From the NCBI GenBank assembly GCA_964351595.1, contig CAYGOT010000012.1:1-64000 (forward strand): a stretch of DNA of 64,000 nucleotides. The letters are read 5' to 3'. Position numbers and translations under genes: made by a program. Origin of the DNA: UBA6059 sp964351595. Lineage in GTDB: Bacteria > Bacteroidota > Bacteroidia > Cytophagales > Cyclobacteriaceae. The notes beneath the pieces are model-generated. The model searched no databases and had not been told where the DNA came from. It saw only the letters and a program-made list of their open reading frames with translations. Shown here one piece after another: positions 45,358-54,603 of the stretch; the stretch's first letter is position 1; every line of letters begins with the position of its first letter.

Positions 45358-46428
45358 ATGACTTTTCCAACCGCCCGACAGGTATTTTTACATGAGTGTA
45401 CACTCAAGGAGCAGATTAGTGAGATATCACTGATTTTTGGCCTGGGAGGATTGATTCAGAGCTTGCTAGTACAAGATGGATTTCTTACAGATAGCAACTA
45501 CTCTGGAGATCTTTTGGTCTTCGCTTGGTCAGGTAGTAACTGGTTGTTTCTCTGGAAGGGTAATGAATATCTGGTGCGAGTAGTTGACTACTATTATTCT
45601 TGGTTGGACGAACCGGGTCGTAGGTTTATTGCGGGTACGCTAGTCATGCTGATCTACACAGTAGTCGCAGGTATTGCCATCTATGGCTTTTTCTTTGGTT
45701 TTATCCTTGAGCGAGATTTCCTGGCTGAGCTCAGATCCAACTTTTTTGATTTTATTATTTGGCCGATAGGCATTACTAGTGTTATAATGACTGTATCCCA
45801 CAGTAGAGCTTTTTTGCAATCATGGAGACAATCGGCTATCAACGCAGAGAAACTTAAGCAAGAGAACATAGCTTCCAAATATGAGTCTTTGAAGAACCAG
45901 GTCAATCCGCATTTCCTATTTAATAGCCTAAATGTATTGAGTGGTTTGGTTTATGAGGATCAGGACAAAGCGGTATCCTTTATCAGAAAGATGTCTGACG
46001 TTTATCGATATGTATTGGTGCATAAGGAGCAGGAGCTCATTCCCCTGGCGGAAGAATTGAAGTTTATGGATAACTACACCTATCTTCAGAGAATTAGATT
46101 TGATGATAATCTAATAGTAAATATTGACAAAGCTGAGAACGTAAAGGGGTGGGTGCCACCACTGGCGATTCAGCTCCTTGTAGAAAATGCTATTAAGCAC
46201 AATACCGTATCCAAGGCTCATCCCCTGACAGTCAATGTGATCATAAGTAAGGATCAAATAGTGGTTAGCAATATCATTAGAGAGAAGCTATCTAAGGACT
46301 CTACAGGTATTGGACTTGATAACCTTAAAGAGCGCTACCGCTACCTTAGCGATCACCCCGTCAAAATCGAAAATGACGGGCATACTTTCAAAGTAATCTT
46401 ACCACTACTAACCATAAAAGAGAAATGA
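45358..46428 (+). CDS. LytS-type sensor histidine kinase
   Basis: 356 residues from ATG 45358 (an upstream TTG adds six residues). About four membrane helices occupy the first 160 residues. The kinase domain is of the His_kinase (PF06580) type: NQVNPHFLFNSLNVLSGL with the phospho-His, then a HATPase with LLVENAIKHN and TGIGLDNLKERY. It overlaps the LytTR regulator gene by 4 bases (ATGA), giving a two-component pair. The signal is not known. Confidence 0.9.
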   Translation: MTFPTARQVFLHECTLKEQISEISLIFGLGGLIQSLLVQDGFLTDSNYSGDLLVFAWSGSNWLFLWKGNEYLVRVVDYYYSWLDEPGRRFIAGTLVMLIYTVVAGIAIYGFFFGFILERDFLAELRSNFFDFIIWPIGITSVIMTVSHSRAFLQSWRQSAINAEKLKQENIASKYESLKNQVNPHFLFNSLNVLSGLVYEDQDKAVSFIRKMSDVYRYVLVHKEQELIPLAEELKFMDNYTYLQRIRFDDNLIVNIDKAENVKGWVPPLAIQLLVENAIKHNTVSKAHPLTVNVIISKDQIVVSNIIREKLSKDSTGIGLDNLKERYRYLSDHPVKIENDGHTFKVILPLLTIKEK

Positions 46429-47165
46429 GATACGCCATTCTGGAGGATGAGAAACTAGCCTCAAATCGACTAAAGCAATTGGTGACAGATATGAAGCCTG
46501 ACTACAAATGTGTAGTCGTACTAGACTCAGTGGAGTCGGCGGTCATTTCTCTTCCGGCTTTAAAGGTTGACCTGGTTTTCATGGATATTCAACTCGCTGA
46601 TGGGATATCGTTCGATATTTTCGATCAGATCAAGTTTGATGTGCCTATCATCTTTATCACTGCGTACGATGAATATGCTTTGACTGCATTCAAGACTAAT
46701 AGTGTTGATTATCTCCTGAAGCCTATTGACCCGGTGGACTTAGCCAGAGCGTTGGACAAGTTTGAGAAGCATGCCGTACGAGGTGACGATGAGATCGATA
46801 AATTGATGAAGTCATTACAGCCTAAGGGTAAAGAGCGCTTTGTCGTCAAAATAGGAGATCATCTGAAAACGGTGAGCACGCAGGATATCCAGCTTATATA
46901 CAGCCAGCACAAAGGCACTTATCTTTTTGATAAACAGGGACGAAAGTTCTTGGTGGACTATACCTTGGATAAACTTGAAGACATGCTGAACACCGATCAG
47001 TTCTTTAGAATTAGTAGAAAATACCTTGTTCAGGCAGATTGCATCAATGATATCATCTCTTATACCAATTCACGACTCGAAATCAAAATTTCTGGTTTTG
47101 ATGAGGAGCAGATCATCGTGAGCCGTGAGCGAGTGCAGGAGTTTAAAAACTGGCTGGATAGGTGA
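46425..47165 (+). CDS. LytTR-family response regulator
   Basis: A 246-residue regulator: receiver domain at 1-120 with the phospho-Asp in DLVFMDIQLADG and the conserved Lys in DYLLKPIDP. A LytTR DNA-binding domain follows at 140-246 (RFVVKIGDHLKTVS, then FFRISRKYLVQADCIN). The four-base overlap with the sensor gene indicates coupled translation. Typical targets are promoters with imperfect direct repeats; none was identified here. Confidence 0.93.
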   Translation: MRYAILEDEKLASNRLKQLVTDMKPDYKCVVVLDSVESAVISLPALKVDLVFMDIQLADGISFDIFDQIKFDVPIIFITAYDEYALTAFKTNSVDYLLKPIDPVDLARALDKFEKHAVRGDDEIDKLMKSLQPKGKERFVVKIGDHLKTVSTQDIQLIYSQHKGTYLFDKQGRKFLVDYTLDKLEDMLNTDQFFRISRKYLVQADCINDIISYTNSRLEIKISGFDEEQIIVSRERVQEFKNWLDR

Positions 47166-47254
47166 TATTTGTTTGATGTGGATTTTAGTAAAGACAGAGC
47201 AATCTTATCATGGAATTCGAAGGTTCTCAGGTGATAAAGAATTTAGGCAAGTAA

Positions 47255-47764
47255 TTAGGGCTTCATAATCCTATAAAACAAAGTAGGCTTTTCATTCTCT
47301 AGCCGCTCTTCAACGAACTTCATACCAATGCGAGTTGCTACTTTTTGAGAAGCAGTATGTGGCTTGTCCGTGGCAGCAATGAGATAGTCAAAACCAAGGT
47401 TGGAGAAAGCATGATCAATAATAGCCTTAGCAGCCTCTGTGGCAAGGCCTTGTTTAGTATGGCTTTCCAGCAAGGCATAGATCAACTGCGGCTGAGGTTC
47501 ATCGAAGAAATACCATAGACCAGTATAGCCGATCAGTTCCTGATTTGACTTGAGAAATACTTTCCAAATACCGTAACCGTAATCATCAAAGAGTTTTTTA
47601 TTGGCACTAATAACTTCCTCGGCGGTATCCATGTCAATTGGACTGCCATCCCACATATATTTACAAATGAACGGATCGGTGTTCAACTCAAGAAAGACGG
47701 ACTGATCAGTTTCTCCAAATGGCACGAGTAATAGACGATCGGTAGCTAGTTGATGCTCCACCAT
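47255..47764 (-). CDS. GNAT-family N-acetyltransferase (RimJ/RimL-like)
   Basis: A 169-residue acetyltransferase of the RimJ/RimL-like branch. The opening ATDRLLLVPFGETDQSVF and the acetyl-CoA region TKQGLATEAAKAIIDHAF, with Q/RxxGxG/A-like spacing, support this. The substrate (protein N-terminus or small molecule) is not determined. It lies upstream of no obvious partner; a small lipoprotein gene precedes it by 6 bases on the same strand. Confidence 0.87.
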   Translation of the reverse strand: MVEHQLATDRLLLVPFGETDQSVFLELNTDPFICKYMWDGSPIDMDTAEEVISANKKLFDDYGYGIWKVFLKSNQELIGYTGLWYFFDEPQPQLIYALLESHTKQGLATEAAKAIIDHAFSNLGFDYLIAATDKPHTASQKVATRIGMKFVEERLENEKPTLFYRIMKP

Positions 47765-47770
47765 ACAAAA

Positions 47771-48109
47771 CTACTGAATGCAAGCTGCATTATCAGGCTG
47801 CCAAAATAGCTTAACATCTTTGAGCTTGTCAGCCGCTATATCGTCTCCTAGGTAGCCTAGCAATTCACCCTCTTCAGCATAGACAGCTACCACGGTATTA
47901 CAAAACGGACAGCAATTTTCAAATATGAATACCCGGTTTTTCTTGTATTGCGCTTCTTCGATGTAAAGATATTCGGCTATGGAGGATTGCTGCATATTGT
48001 CAATCTCCACCTTAAGCCATTGCAGATCTTCAAGATCGATAGGCTCATCTTCACTACAAGACAATAATAGAAGGCAACTACAGACAATGAGGACAACTTT
48101 AGTTTTCAT
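47771..48109 (-). CDS. Small lipoprotein with paired cysteines
   Basis: A 112-residue lipoprotein with lipobox LLLSC followed by SEDEPID. The mature part carries ENCCPFCNTV with a CxxC arrangement and a further Cys near the end (NAACIQ). The cysteines could bind metal or form disulfides. The function is unknown. It is 6 bases upstream of the acetyltransferase, so the two are probably cotranscribed. Confidence 0.6.
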   Translation of the reverse strand: MKTKVVLIVCSCLLLLSCSEDEPIDLEDLQWLKVEIDNMQQSSIAEYLYIEEAQYKKNRVFIFENCCPFCNTVVAVYAEEGELLGYLGDDIAADKLKDVKLFWQPDNAACIQ

Positions 48110-48227
48110 AGACTTGATTTTTTCTCATAGACAGTCGATACTGAGATATGGTTGGATGAACTGGTCAATTAACTTGTATCGAGGCAACCGAAAGGGCTCC
48201 ATAACCATTCCTCACTTACATACTAGC

Positions 48228-49466
48228 TCAATCGCGCCGTAGAAAGATGAAATCACCTCCTTCATCGCCGGCCTGTGATATGGGACCGTACTGCGGTACC
48301 TGACCGTTAGGGCTGTTGTTGATCACCGCAATCTTAAAGTTTCTGAACAGCTGATCAGCCGAGAGCAGGGGAGCTTCGTTGCTGATAAGATTTTTCAGTA
48401 GGTATTGAATAAAGACACTCTTATCAGGAACCGTCTTGAGTGTGCCGCTAGTCATCGCCTTCCTGCTGGGTAGCTTATACAGCTCCAGTATCGCACGGCT
48501 GTTTTCGAAAGCCGCCCGTTCTTTCAGAATACCGCCACTAAAGCAAGCGTCAGAGATCAGCAGGGTATGCTTTGATTTGATGCCTCCCACATAATCTCTC
48601 AGCGTACTGTTAGACAACCAGTATGACTTGGAATTGATGTAAGCATCTGCCGGCAGCCAGTACCCCTGGTTGAGCTGAGTATTCCAAATGCCATGGCCAG
48701 CATAGAAGATTAATAGGTTGTCCGTTTCTGTGACCTTCATGGCGAGCTGATCCAGTGCATTGATAATGCCCTCCCGGCTCGCGTTTTCCAGGACAGTCAC
48801 ATTTTCTTTATCAAAGGAGTAATAGGTAGTTAAGACTTCAGACAACTGTTGGGCGTCATTGATGGGATTATCCAAATTCTGGATATTCTCATCCTCATAT
48901 TGGTTGATACCAATAATGAGCGCATAATACTTTCTTTTGGAGAGCTCTTCAACCAATGTCTGCCCAAGTTCATCTTCTTGAGCGATGGTTGGCGGTGAGT
49001 TTGACAGCTGCTGATTTGATCGCATAGGTGGTAAGGAGGCTGCTGTGGTGATCTCTTCCCGAAACAGTGTGACATTTCCACTGACCAGAGGAGCACAGGT
49101 GTTGAGCCTCATGTCTCCTTTCCATCGACCCGAAAGTATTTCTTTGCCACCATTCTTGGTAAAGGCCAGCGTATTGTTGGCCATACAGGATAGACCTGTT
49201 TTGTAGATGATCTCTACACCTTCAAGTTCGATTTTAGTATTCTTAATTTCCCCTTCGACCCTGACTTTGATTGAGTCATTCTTGTCAATGTTCTTCGAGA
49301 ATAGGAAACCTGTTACTTTAACTCCGGACTGCTCCAGTTCATACCTCAGGTGTATAGTTTCCCTGGCAAAAGTGGATGTGCCAAGCCAGTTGCCACTGAT
49401 ATCAATGGACTGGGCAGCTATCACTTGCTGAGACAAAATGAATATGACGACCAGCGCGAATCTCAT
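48228..49466 (-). CDS. Exported caspase-like (C14) peptidase-domain protein
   Basis: A 412-residue protein with an N-terminal signal (LSQQVIAAQ). Residues 20-150 are beta-rich (SGNWLGTSTFARETIHLRYELEQ). A caspase-family domain fills about 175-410: YALIIGINQYEDENIQNLDNP near 185, the catalytic His in FYAGHG near 258 and the catalytic Cys in SDACFSGG near 306. The dyad is intact, so proteolysis is plausible, outside the cytoplasm. Bacterial relatives act in signalling or programmed responses, but no partner gene is adjacent to suggest which. Confidence 0.82.
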   Translation of the reverse strand: MRFALVVIFILSQQVIAAQSIDISGNWLGTSTFARETIHLRYELEQSGVKVTGFLFSKNIDKNDSIKVRVEGEIKNTKIELEGVEIIYKTGLSCMANNTLAFTKNGGKEILSGRWKGDMRLNTCAPLVSGNVTLFREEITTAASLPPMRSNQQLSNSPPTIAQEDELGQTLVEELSKRKYYALIIGINQYEDENIQNLDNPINDAQQLSEVLTTYYSFDKENVTVLENASREGIINALDQLAMKVTETDNLLIFYAGHGIWNTQLNQGYWLPADAYINSKSYWLSNSTLRDYVGGIKSKHTLLISDACFSGGILKERAAFENSRAILELYKLPSRKAMTSGTLKTVPDKSVFIQYLLKNLISNEAPLLSADQLFRNFKIAVINNSPNGQVPQYGPISQAGDEGGDFIFLRRD

Positions 49467-49663
49467 GTGGTGAATTTAAGAAATATTGCGTCATGCTGAT
49501 TATTGAAGGCATTACCATAATTATTAGAACTGGCTCACGAGACGATTAGCCAAAATAAGTTGCTCGAATCACCCCCTTTCAATTTTGATCAACCGTCTGA
49601 ATTTGGTACATTCCTCAATTAGTGAATTCTAGAATTTTGTTTTCCAATAAAACCCCATTACTC

Positions 49664-50128
49664 ATGGCTCAATTCAATCTCAAAATTAACGGTGAAAACA
49701 AACAGGTAGATGTTGCACCTGATACGCCCATGCTCTGGGTACTGAGAGATGATCTCGATATGGTCGGGACCAAGTACGGGTGTGGTGTAGCCATGTGCGG
49801 AGCTTGTACGATTCACCTGGATGGCAATGCAATGCGATCTTGTCAACTCCCCGTTTCAGCAGCTGAGGGTAAGTCCATTACGACCATAGAAGGACTTTCT
49901 GCTAATGGTGATCACCCTGTTCAAAAAGCATGGTTGGACATAGACGTTCCTCAGTGTGGCTACTGTCAGTCAGGACAGATCATGAACGCCGCAGCATTGT
50001 TACAACGGAATTCGAACCCCACAGACGAAGAAATAGAATCAGCCATGAATGGCAATATATGCCGCTGTGGCACTTATACCAGGATCAAAGAGGCCATCAA
50101 GGTGGCGGCCGCTAATTCCCAATCATAA
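49664..50128 (+). CDS. 2Fe-2S small subunit of a molybdenum hydroxylase (IorA-like)
   Basis: 154 residues from ATG 49664. Two 2Fe-2S clusters are indicated. The ferredoxin-type set is CGCGVAMCGACTIH with a later Cys in MRSCQLP. The second set is CGYCQSGQIM and ICRCGTY. The subunit passes electrons from the molybdenum subunit encoded 10 bases downstream. There is no FAD subunit, so electrons probably go to a cytochrome or other periplasmic carrier, as in isoquinoline or aldehyde oxidoreductases of this two-subunit type. Confidence 0.92.
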   Translation: MAQFNLKINGENKQVDVAPDTPMLWVLRDDLDMVGTKYGCGVAMCGACTIHLDGNAMRSCQLPVSAAEGKSITTIEGLSANGDHPVQKAWLDIDVPQCGYCQSGQIMNAAALLQRNSNPTDEEIESAMNGNICRCGTYTRIKEAIKVAAANSQS

Positions 50129-50138
50129 TTTCAGCAAA

Positions 50139-52367
50139 ATGACATTTATTAAAACACATCACAACCGTCGTTCATTCCTGAAAGTATCAGCTGCAGCAGG
50201 TGGTGGCATGATGATAGGATTTAGCTTTCTGACAAGATGTACTCCTGCCAACGAAAAAATAGGTTTGGCTGTGCCAAGCGAATGGTTTGATCTCAACGGA
50301 TATATCAAAATTGGCAACACCGGGCTTGTGACCATTTTTAGTCCCAATCCGGAAATCGGCCAGAACGTCATGACTTCCATGCCCATGGTGGTGGCTGAGG
50401 AGCTTGATGTCAAATGGGAACACGTAGTGGTCGAACAAGGATCACTGGATGAAGATGCTTTCAAAAACCCACAGTTTGCAGGAGGAAGCCTGTCGCTCAA
50501 ACTTGGCTGGGATGCCTTGCGAATGGCAGGAGCCGCAGGCAAAAGAATGCTGCTGGAAGCAGCAGCCAAGGAATGGAGTGTAGGTGTGGGTGACCTTGAG
50601 GCTGCTGATGGCATGATTAAAGAAAAGAACGGTGACCGAACCGTTGGATATGGGGAAATTGCTTCTAAAGCAGTAGGCATTGAAGTACCCGAAGAGATCG
50701 AGCTAAAGGAACCAAAGGATTACAAAATTATAGGCACTTTCAAAAAGAACGTGGAAGGTTCCAAGATCGTCAGTGGTAAGCCTTTGTTTGGATTGGACTT
50801 CAAGCGCGACGGCATGAAGCTGGCAATGATCGAGCATCCTCCGGCATTCGGAATGAAAGTGAAAGATTTCAATGTGGATGAAATCAAGGCAATGGATGGT
50901 GTTACAGACGCCTTCACCATTGACACCACATTTGACGAATCAGATTTAGATCCGAGTTGGAGTTGGTCTACTGTGAATGCTTTTAAGAATTTAGTTGCGA
51001 TAGTTGGGAACTCCACCTGGCAATTAATGAAGGCCAAAAAGGCACTGAAGGTTAATTATGAATCGATTACTGAGCCGGAAGACTCTGATATGCACGCCAA
51101 GCGTCTGGAAGATGACCTTCAAAATGGCGCTGTGATACAGGAGAGAAGAGATGGTGATACAGACGCTGCTTTTGCAAGTGCTGCGAAAGTGATAGAGCGA
51201 ACCTATACTTCACCCTTTATGGCGCACAACACGCTAGAGCCAATGAATTTCTTTGCGGACGTCAAGGAAAACTCCGTGGAGTTGGTTGGACCTGTTCAAA
51301 CACCGAAGGCATTGGAAGATGCTGCGTCAAAGATGCTGGGTATTCCGGTAGAGAATATTACGGTAGATATGACCCGAATGGGCGGAGGGTTTGGCAGGAG
51401 GCTTTATGGACATTTCGGTCTTGAAGCGGCCGCTATTTCCAAAGTGGCGGGTGTGCCTATTAAACTTATCTATTCCAGAGAGGATGATATGACCCAGGGG
51501 ACTTACCGACCTCCTTACCGATCAACTTATAAGGCGGGACTTGATGCCAATAATAACCTTATTGCCTTTTCTGCTAAGGGCGTTGGGTTACCACAAGGTC
51601 CGGTTTTTCCAAACAGGTTTCCAGCAGGAGCAGTGGACAATTACACAGCAGTAAAACTGGGTTCCAACACTAATATTTCGACTGGAGCCTGGAGGGCACC
51701 TGATTCGCATTTCACGGCAGGTGTGGAGCAGGCATTTATCGATGAAGTTGCTGAAGCGGCTGGCAAAGACCCGATCGAATTCAGGTTGGAGATGTTCGAT
51801 AGGGCCAAAAATAACCCTGTGGGTGAGGAATACGACTATGATGCAGATCGCTATGCAGGTGTCCTGAAGCTGGTCAGGGAAAAATCCGGTTGGGGTAAGG
51901 ATACGCCAGGTGTACATCGAGGAGTGGCTGCCTATTACTGCCATTCATCTTATGTTGCTCAGGTTTTTGACATTGTCATGGATGATGGGCGGCCTATCGT
52001 CCAAAAAGTATGGTGTGCCGTCGATTGCGGTATTGTGGTAAACAAAGAAGGCGCAATCAATATCATTCAGGGAGGTGTGATCGACGGGATCGGTCATGCC
52101 ATGTACAGTGAGCTGAAATTTAAGAACGGAGCACCTGTATCCAACAACTTCAACACTTACCAACTCATTCGTCATAGTCAGGCGCCCAGGGAGATTGAAG
52201 TGTTCTTTGTGGAGAATGAAATAGCACCAACCGGACTAGGTGAGCCGGGATTACCACCGGCAGTAGGTGCATTGGCCAATGCCCTCTACAAAGCTACAGG
52301 TAAGCGCTATTATCACAATCCGTTTAGTACCGCTGACCAACAGCAGTTTAATTTGGAAGTGGGTTGA
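50139..52367 (+). CDS. Molybdopterin-binding large subunit of a molybdenum hydroxylase (IorB-like)
   Basis: 742 residues from ATG 50139. A twin-arginine signal (NRRSFLKVSAAAGGG) indicates folded export. Cofactor-site signatures include TRMGGGFGRR near 405, GAWRAPDSHF near 515 and the likely catalytic Glu in GLGEPGLPPAVG near the end. The substrate is an aldehyde or N-heterocycle and cannot be chosen. It depends on molybdenum-cofactor and insertion factors not seen in this window. It is cotranscribed with the small subunit and followed by a terminator. Confidence 0.9.
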   Translation: MTFIKTHHNRRSFLKVSAAAGGGMMIGFSFLTRCTPANEKIGLAVPSEWFDLNGYIKIGNTGLVTIFSPNPEIGQNVMTSMPMVVAEELDVKWEHVVVEQGSLDEDAFKNPQFAGGSLSLKLGWDALRMAGAAGKRMLLEAAAKEWSVGVGDLEAADGMIKEKNGDRTVGYGEIASKAVGIEVPEEIELKEPKDYKIIGTFKKNVEGSKIVSGKPLFGLDFKRDGMKLAMIEHPPAFGMKVKDFNVDEIKAMDGVTDAFTIDTTFDESDLDPSWSWSTVNAFKNLVAIVGNSTWQLMKAKKALKVNYESITEPEDSDMHAKRLEDDLQNGAVIQERRDGDTDAAFASAAKVIERTYTSPFMAHNTLEPMNFFADVKENSVELVGPVQTPKALEDAASKMLGIPVENITVDMTRMGGGFGRRLYGHFGLEAAAISKVAGVPIKLIYSREDDMTQGTYRPPYRSTYKAGLDANNNLIAFSAKGVGLPQGPVFPNRFPAGAVDNYTAVKLGSNTNISTGAWRAPDSHFTAGVEQAFIDEVAEAAGKDPIEFRLEMFDRAKNNPVGEEYDYDADRYAGVLKLVREKSGWGKDTPGVHRGVAAYYCHSSYVAQVFDIVMDDGRPIVQKVWCAVDCGIVVNKEGAINIIQGGVIDGIGHAMYSELKFKNGAPVSNNFNTYQLIRHSQAPREIEVFFVENEIAPTGLGEPGLPPAVGALANALYKATGKRYYHNPFSTADQQQFNLEVG

Positions 52368-52502
52368 TAAGGGATGAACTGAAGCTTACTTAGAAATTCA
52401 AACCACGGGTTGAGTTAGAATGATTTCGTCCCATTCTTAACTCCGTTGGACGTGAAAGCAGATATTCAGTTAGGCCAAAATATCGACATTCGAATACGTA
52501 CA

Positions 52503-52537
52503 AAAGAGACTGTACCAATCGGGCAGTCTCTTTTTTT
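52503..52537 (+). terminator. Intrinsic terminator of the molybdenum-hydroxylase operon
   Basis: Stem AAAGAGACTG (52503-52512) with CAGTCTCTTT (52524-52533), an 11-base loop and a T-run to 52537. It is 135 bases past the stop. Confidence 0.8.
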
Positions 52538-52633
52538 AGCCGGTAATGCAGACTAACGAAAGGTCAGCAACCTGATGGTGGTTTCGCGATTAATTCTGAA
52601 ATTAGTTCTCGCCTCTGAATTCAAGAGTTTACC

Positions 52634-53569
52634 ATGGACATCATCCAATTAATAGAAGAAACCTGGAACCTCACCACTGACACCCAGCTCAAGGTATTGT
52701 ACTCCTTGCTGGCGATTATTGTCCTTTGGGTTATTCGCAATCTCCTCATCAAGTTGATCCACAACCAACTGGAAAACCCCAAGGAGAGGTATCATTGGAG
52801 AAATGGCGTCAAGAACACCTATTATATCTTGTTGGTGGTTGTCATTGGCTCTATATGGATAGATAAGATTGGATCACTAGCTACTTTTTTTGGTTTGGTT
52901 ACCGCAGGTTTTGCTATTGCACTGCAAGACCCTATTGTCAATCTCGCGGGTTGGATATTTATCCTTATCAGAAAACCCTTCGAGATGGGAGATAGGGTGC
53001 AAATTGGAGAGCATAGTGGTGATGTGATTGATATCCGTTTTTTTCAGTTTACGATCAATGAGACGAACAACTGGGTAGATGCAGACCAGAGCACGGGCCG
53101 GATTATCCATATCCCCAACGGACACATCTTTAAGTACCCACAGGCTAACTATACCCAGGGGTTCACCCATATCTGGAATGAAATTGGGGTACAGGTGACT
53201 TTTGAGAGTAATTGGAAAAAGGCCAAGCACCTACTTGAGCGGATCGTCAACGATCACGCCGAAATACTTACGGATGAAGCTCAGCGACGACTTATCGAGG
53301 CTTCTAAGAAGTACATGATTTTTTACACCGCACTTACGCCGATCGTCTACACATCAGTCAAGGATAGTGGGGTGATGCTCACCATGAGATACCTGGTCAA
53401 CCCTCGCGGGCGAAGAGCGACAGAGCACAAAATTTGGGAGGATGTGTTAGAGACCTTTAAAGAAAACCAAGACATTGATTTGGCCTACCCCACACAGCGT
53501 ATTTACTACAACCTTCAGGAAGGCAAAGCAGGCACTACCAGTAAGCCAAATTTCCCTCAGAGCACTTGA
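52634..53569 (+). CDS. MscS-family mechanosensitive channel
   Basis: A 311-residue small-conductance channel protein. Three hydrophobic segments lie before residue 110, followed by the pore-adjacent AGFAIALQDPIVNLAGWIF and the MscS beta domain KPFEMGDRVQIGEHSGDVIDI. A cytoplasmic C-terminal domain follows. It releases solutes under hypo-osmotic stress. The gene is alone, and the first repeat cluster starts about 30 bases after its stop. Confidence 0.92.
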   Translation: MDIIQLIEETWNLTTDTQLKVLYSLLAIIVLWVIRNLLIKLIHNQLENPKERYHWRNGVKNTYYILLVVVIGSIWIDKIGSLATFFGLVTAGFAIALQDPIVNLAGWIFILIRKPFEMGDRVQIGEHSGDVIDIRFFQFTINETNNWVDADQSTGRIIHIPNGHIFKYPQANYTQGFTHIWNEIGVQVTFESNWKKAKHLLERIVNDHAEILTDEAQRRLIEASKKYMIFYTALTPIVYTSVKDSGVMLTMRYLVNPRGRRATEHKIWEDVLETFKENQDIDLAYPTQRIYYNLQEGKAGTTSKPNFPQST

Positions 53570-53600
53570 GATGCTGTTATGGGTGCAGTCCATCGTATCG

Positions 53601-53990
53601 CCATAAGTGGTGGGACGAATACTCTATAGTCTTTCTGCTGACCTATGAGTTTTCTACTACAGCTCTACTATACTCGTCCCACCACTAGGATTCACCACCC
53701 TGGGGCCCTTTTGCAAAGCGTTCCCATTTTCCAGTTGCATTCGGTATGTGGTCGACTACAGGAACACAATGTACAAATGGTTAAAACCATTATTGTATGC
53801 GGAAACCCATAGCCCCGGGTTTAAACCCGGGGCTATGTTTGATATTGTATTAGGTCAACCGTTTTAACGGTTTATGATTCTATTCCTACTCAGGTTCATT
53901 TGTAAGAGACTCTGAGACTGTGGTTCGCCCCACTACCAGGATTCACCACCCTGGGGCCCTTTTGCAAAGCGTTCCCATTTTTGCCGCGCA
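53601..53990. repeat. Intergenic repeat cluster 1 (REP-like)
   Basis: It begins with a 13-bp inverted pair AGTGGTGGGACGA (53606-53618) and its complement (53674-53686). A module containing CACCCTGGGGCCCTTTTGC follows at about 53697 and again, nearly identical, at about 53949. Between them are three adjacent hairpins (53777-53872). The same modules recur in cluster 2. No ORF is credible here. Confidence 0.8.
53777..53872. repeat. Triple-hairpin module, copy A
   Basis: In order: ATGGTTAAAACCAT (53777-53790), a perfect 30-bp palindrome with core CCCCGGGTTTAAACCCGGGG (53808-53837), and AACCGTTTTAACGGTT (53857-53872). Copies B and C lie in cluster 2. Confidence 0.88.
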
Positions 53991-54020
53991 CTCCCAATAT
54001 TTATTACTGCATTCCCAAAC

Positions 54021-54530
54021 CTACCCACAATACGGACAGTCGGGAATATTTGGGTCATTTGCCTGAAAAGACCTGTAAATGTCACAGGAAGCATCAATAC
54101 CCTGTTGAAAGTCCTCACATGTATAGATATAGGCAGCCTGGCATTGAGAATCTATCTGAGTATCGAATAATGGACCATCGTACTCATTATCACATAGGCT
54201 TCCCTGGTTATTGACAGGCACATCATCCTTAAATGCACCATTGGGACCTGGCTTGCTCAAATCATTGGCTTCTACAGTATATCGACCCTCGAAACTTGCA
54301 TCTGAGGCTACCGTGTAACCGAGTGAAGGACACGAAGCTCCTGCGTGGTAGACCACCTCACCTGTTGCTATGTTACCACATAGTTCGGGACTCACAGCGT
54401 TAAGGCATGAGTAGCTTGCACCCCCTGTTGCTGAAGGGAATTTCATTTCGCAAGCTCCTTCCTCTTCTCCACAAGAAACCACCAGGAATGATGCGGAGAA
54501 AATTATCACGGAAAGGGAAAATCTTATCAT
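54021..54530 (-). CDS. Cysteine-rich lipoprotein of unknown function
   Basis: A 169-residue lipoprotein with lipobox LVVSC followed by GEEEGAC. The mature part has about a dozen cysteines (SCLN, ELCGN, GASCPS, SLCDNEY, ESQC-like SQCQ, YTCEDF, ASCDIY and a closing CPYCG), likely forming disulfides in the periplasm or at the surface. No family is recognised. It lies between the two repeat clusters, with its 3' end about 30 bases from cluster 1. Confidence 0.62.
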   Translation of the reverse strand: MIRFSLSVIIFSASFLVVSCGEEEGACEMKFPSATGGASYSCLNAVSPELCGNIATGEVVYHAGASCPSLGYTVASDASFEGRYTVEANDLSKPGPNGAFKDDVPVNNQGSLCDNEYDGPLFDTQIDSQCQAAYIYTCEDFQQGIDASCDIYRSFQANDPNIPDCPYCG

Positions 54531-54581
54531 AAACTTGAGCGTAATTCAAGTATGAAAGGTGTCCTTATTTTGCGGTACATC

Positions 54582-54603
54582 AAATCCCCATTTATGGGGA
54601 TTT
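54582..54603 (-). terminator. Hairpin at the end of the PAS-LuxR gene, possible terminator
   Basis: AAATCCCCA pairs with TGGGGATTT (54582-54590 with 54595-54603) over a short loop, overlapping the stop codon. The following U-run is only three bases, so termination is uncertain. Confidence 0.4.
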
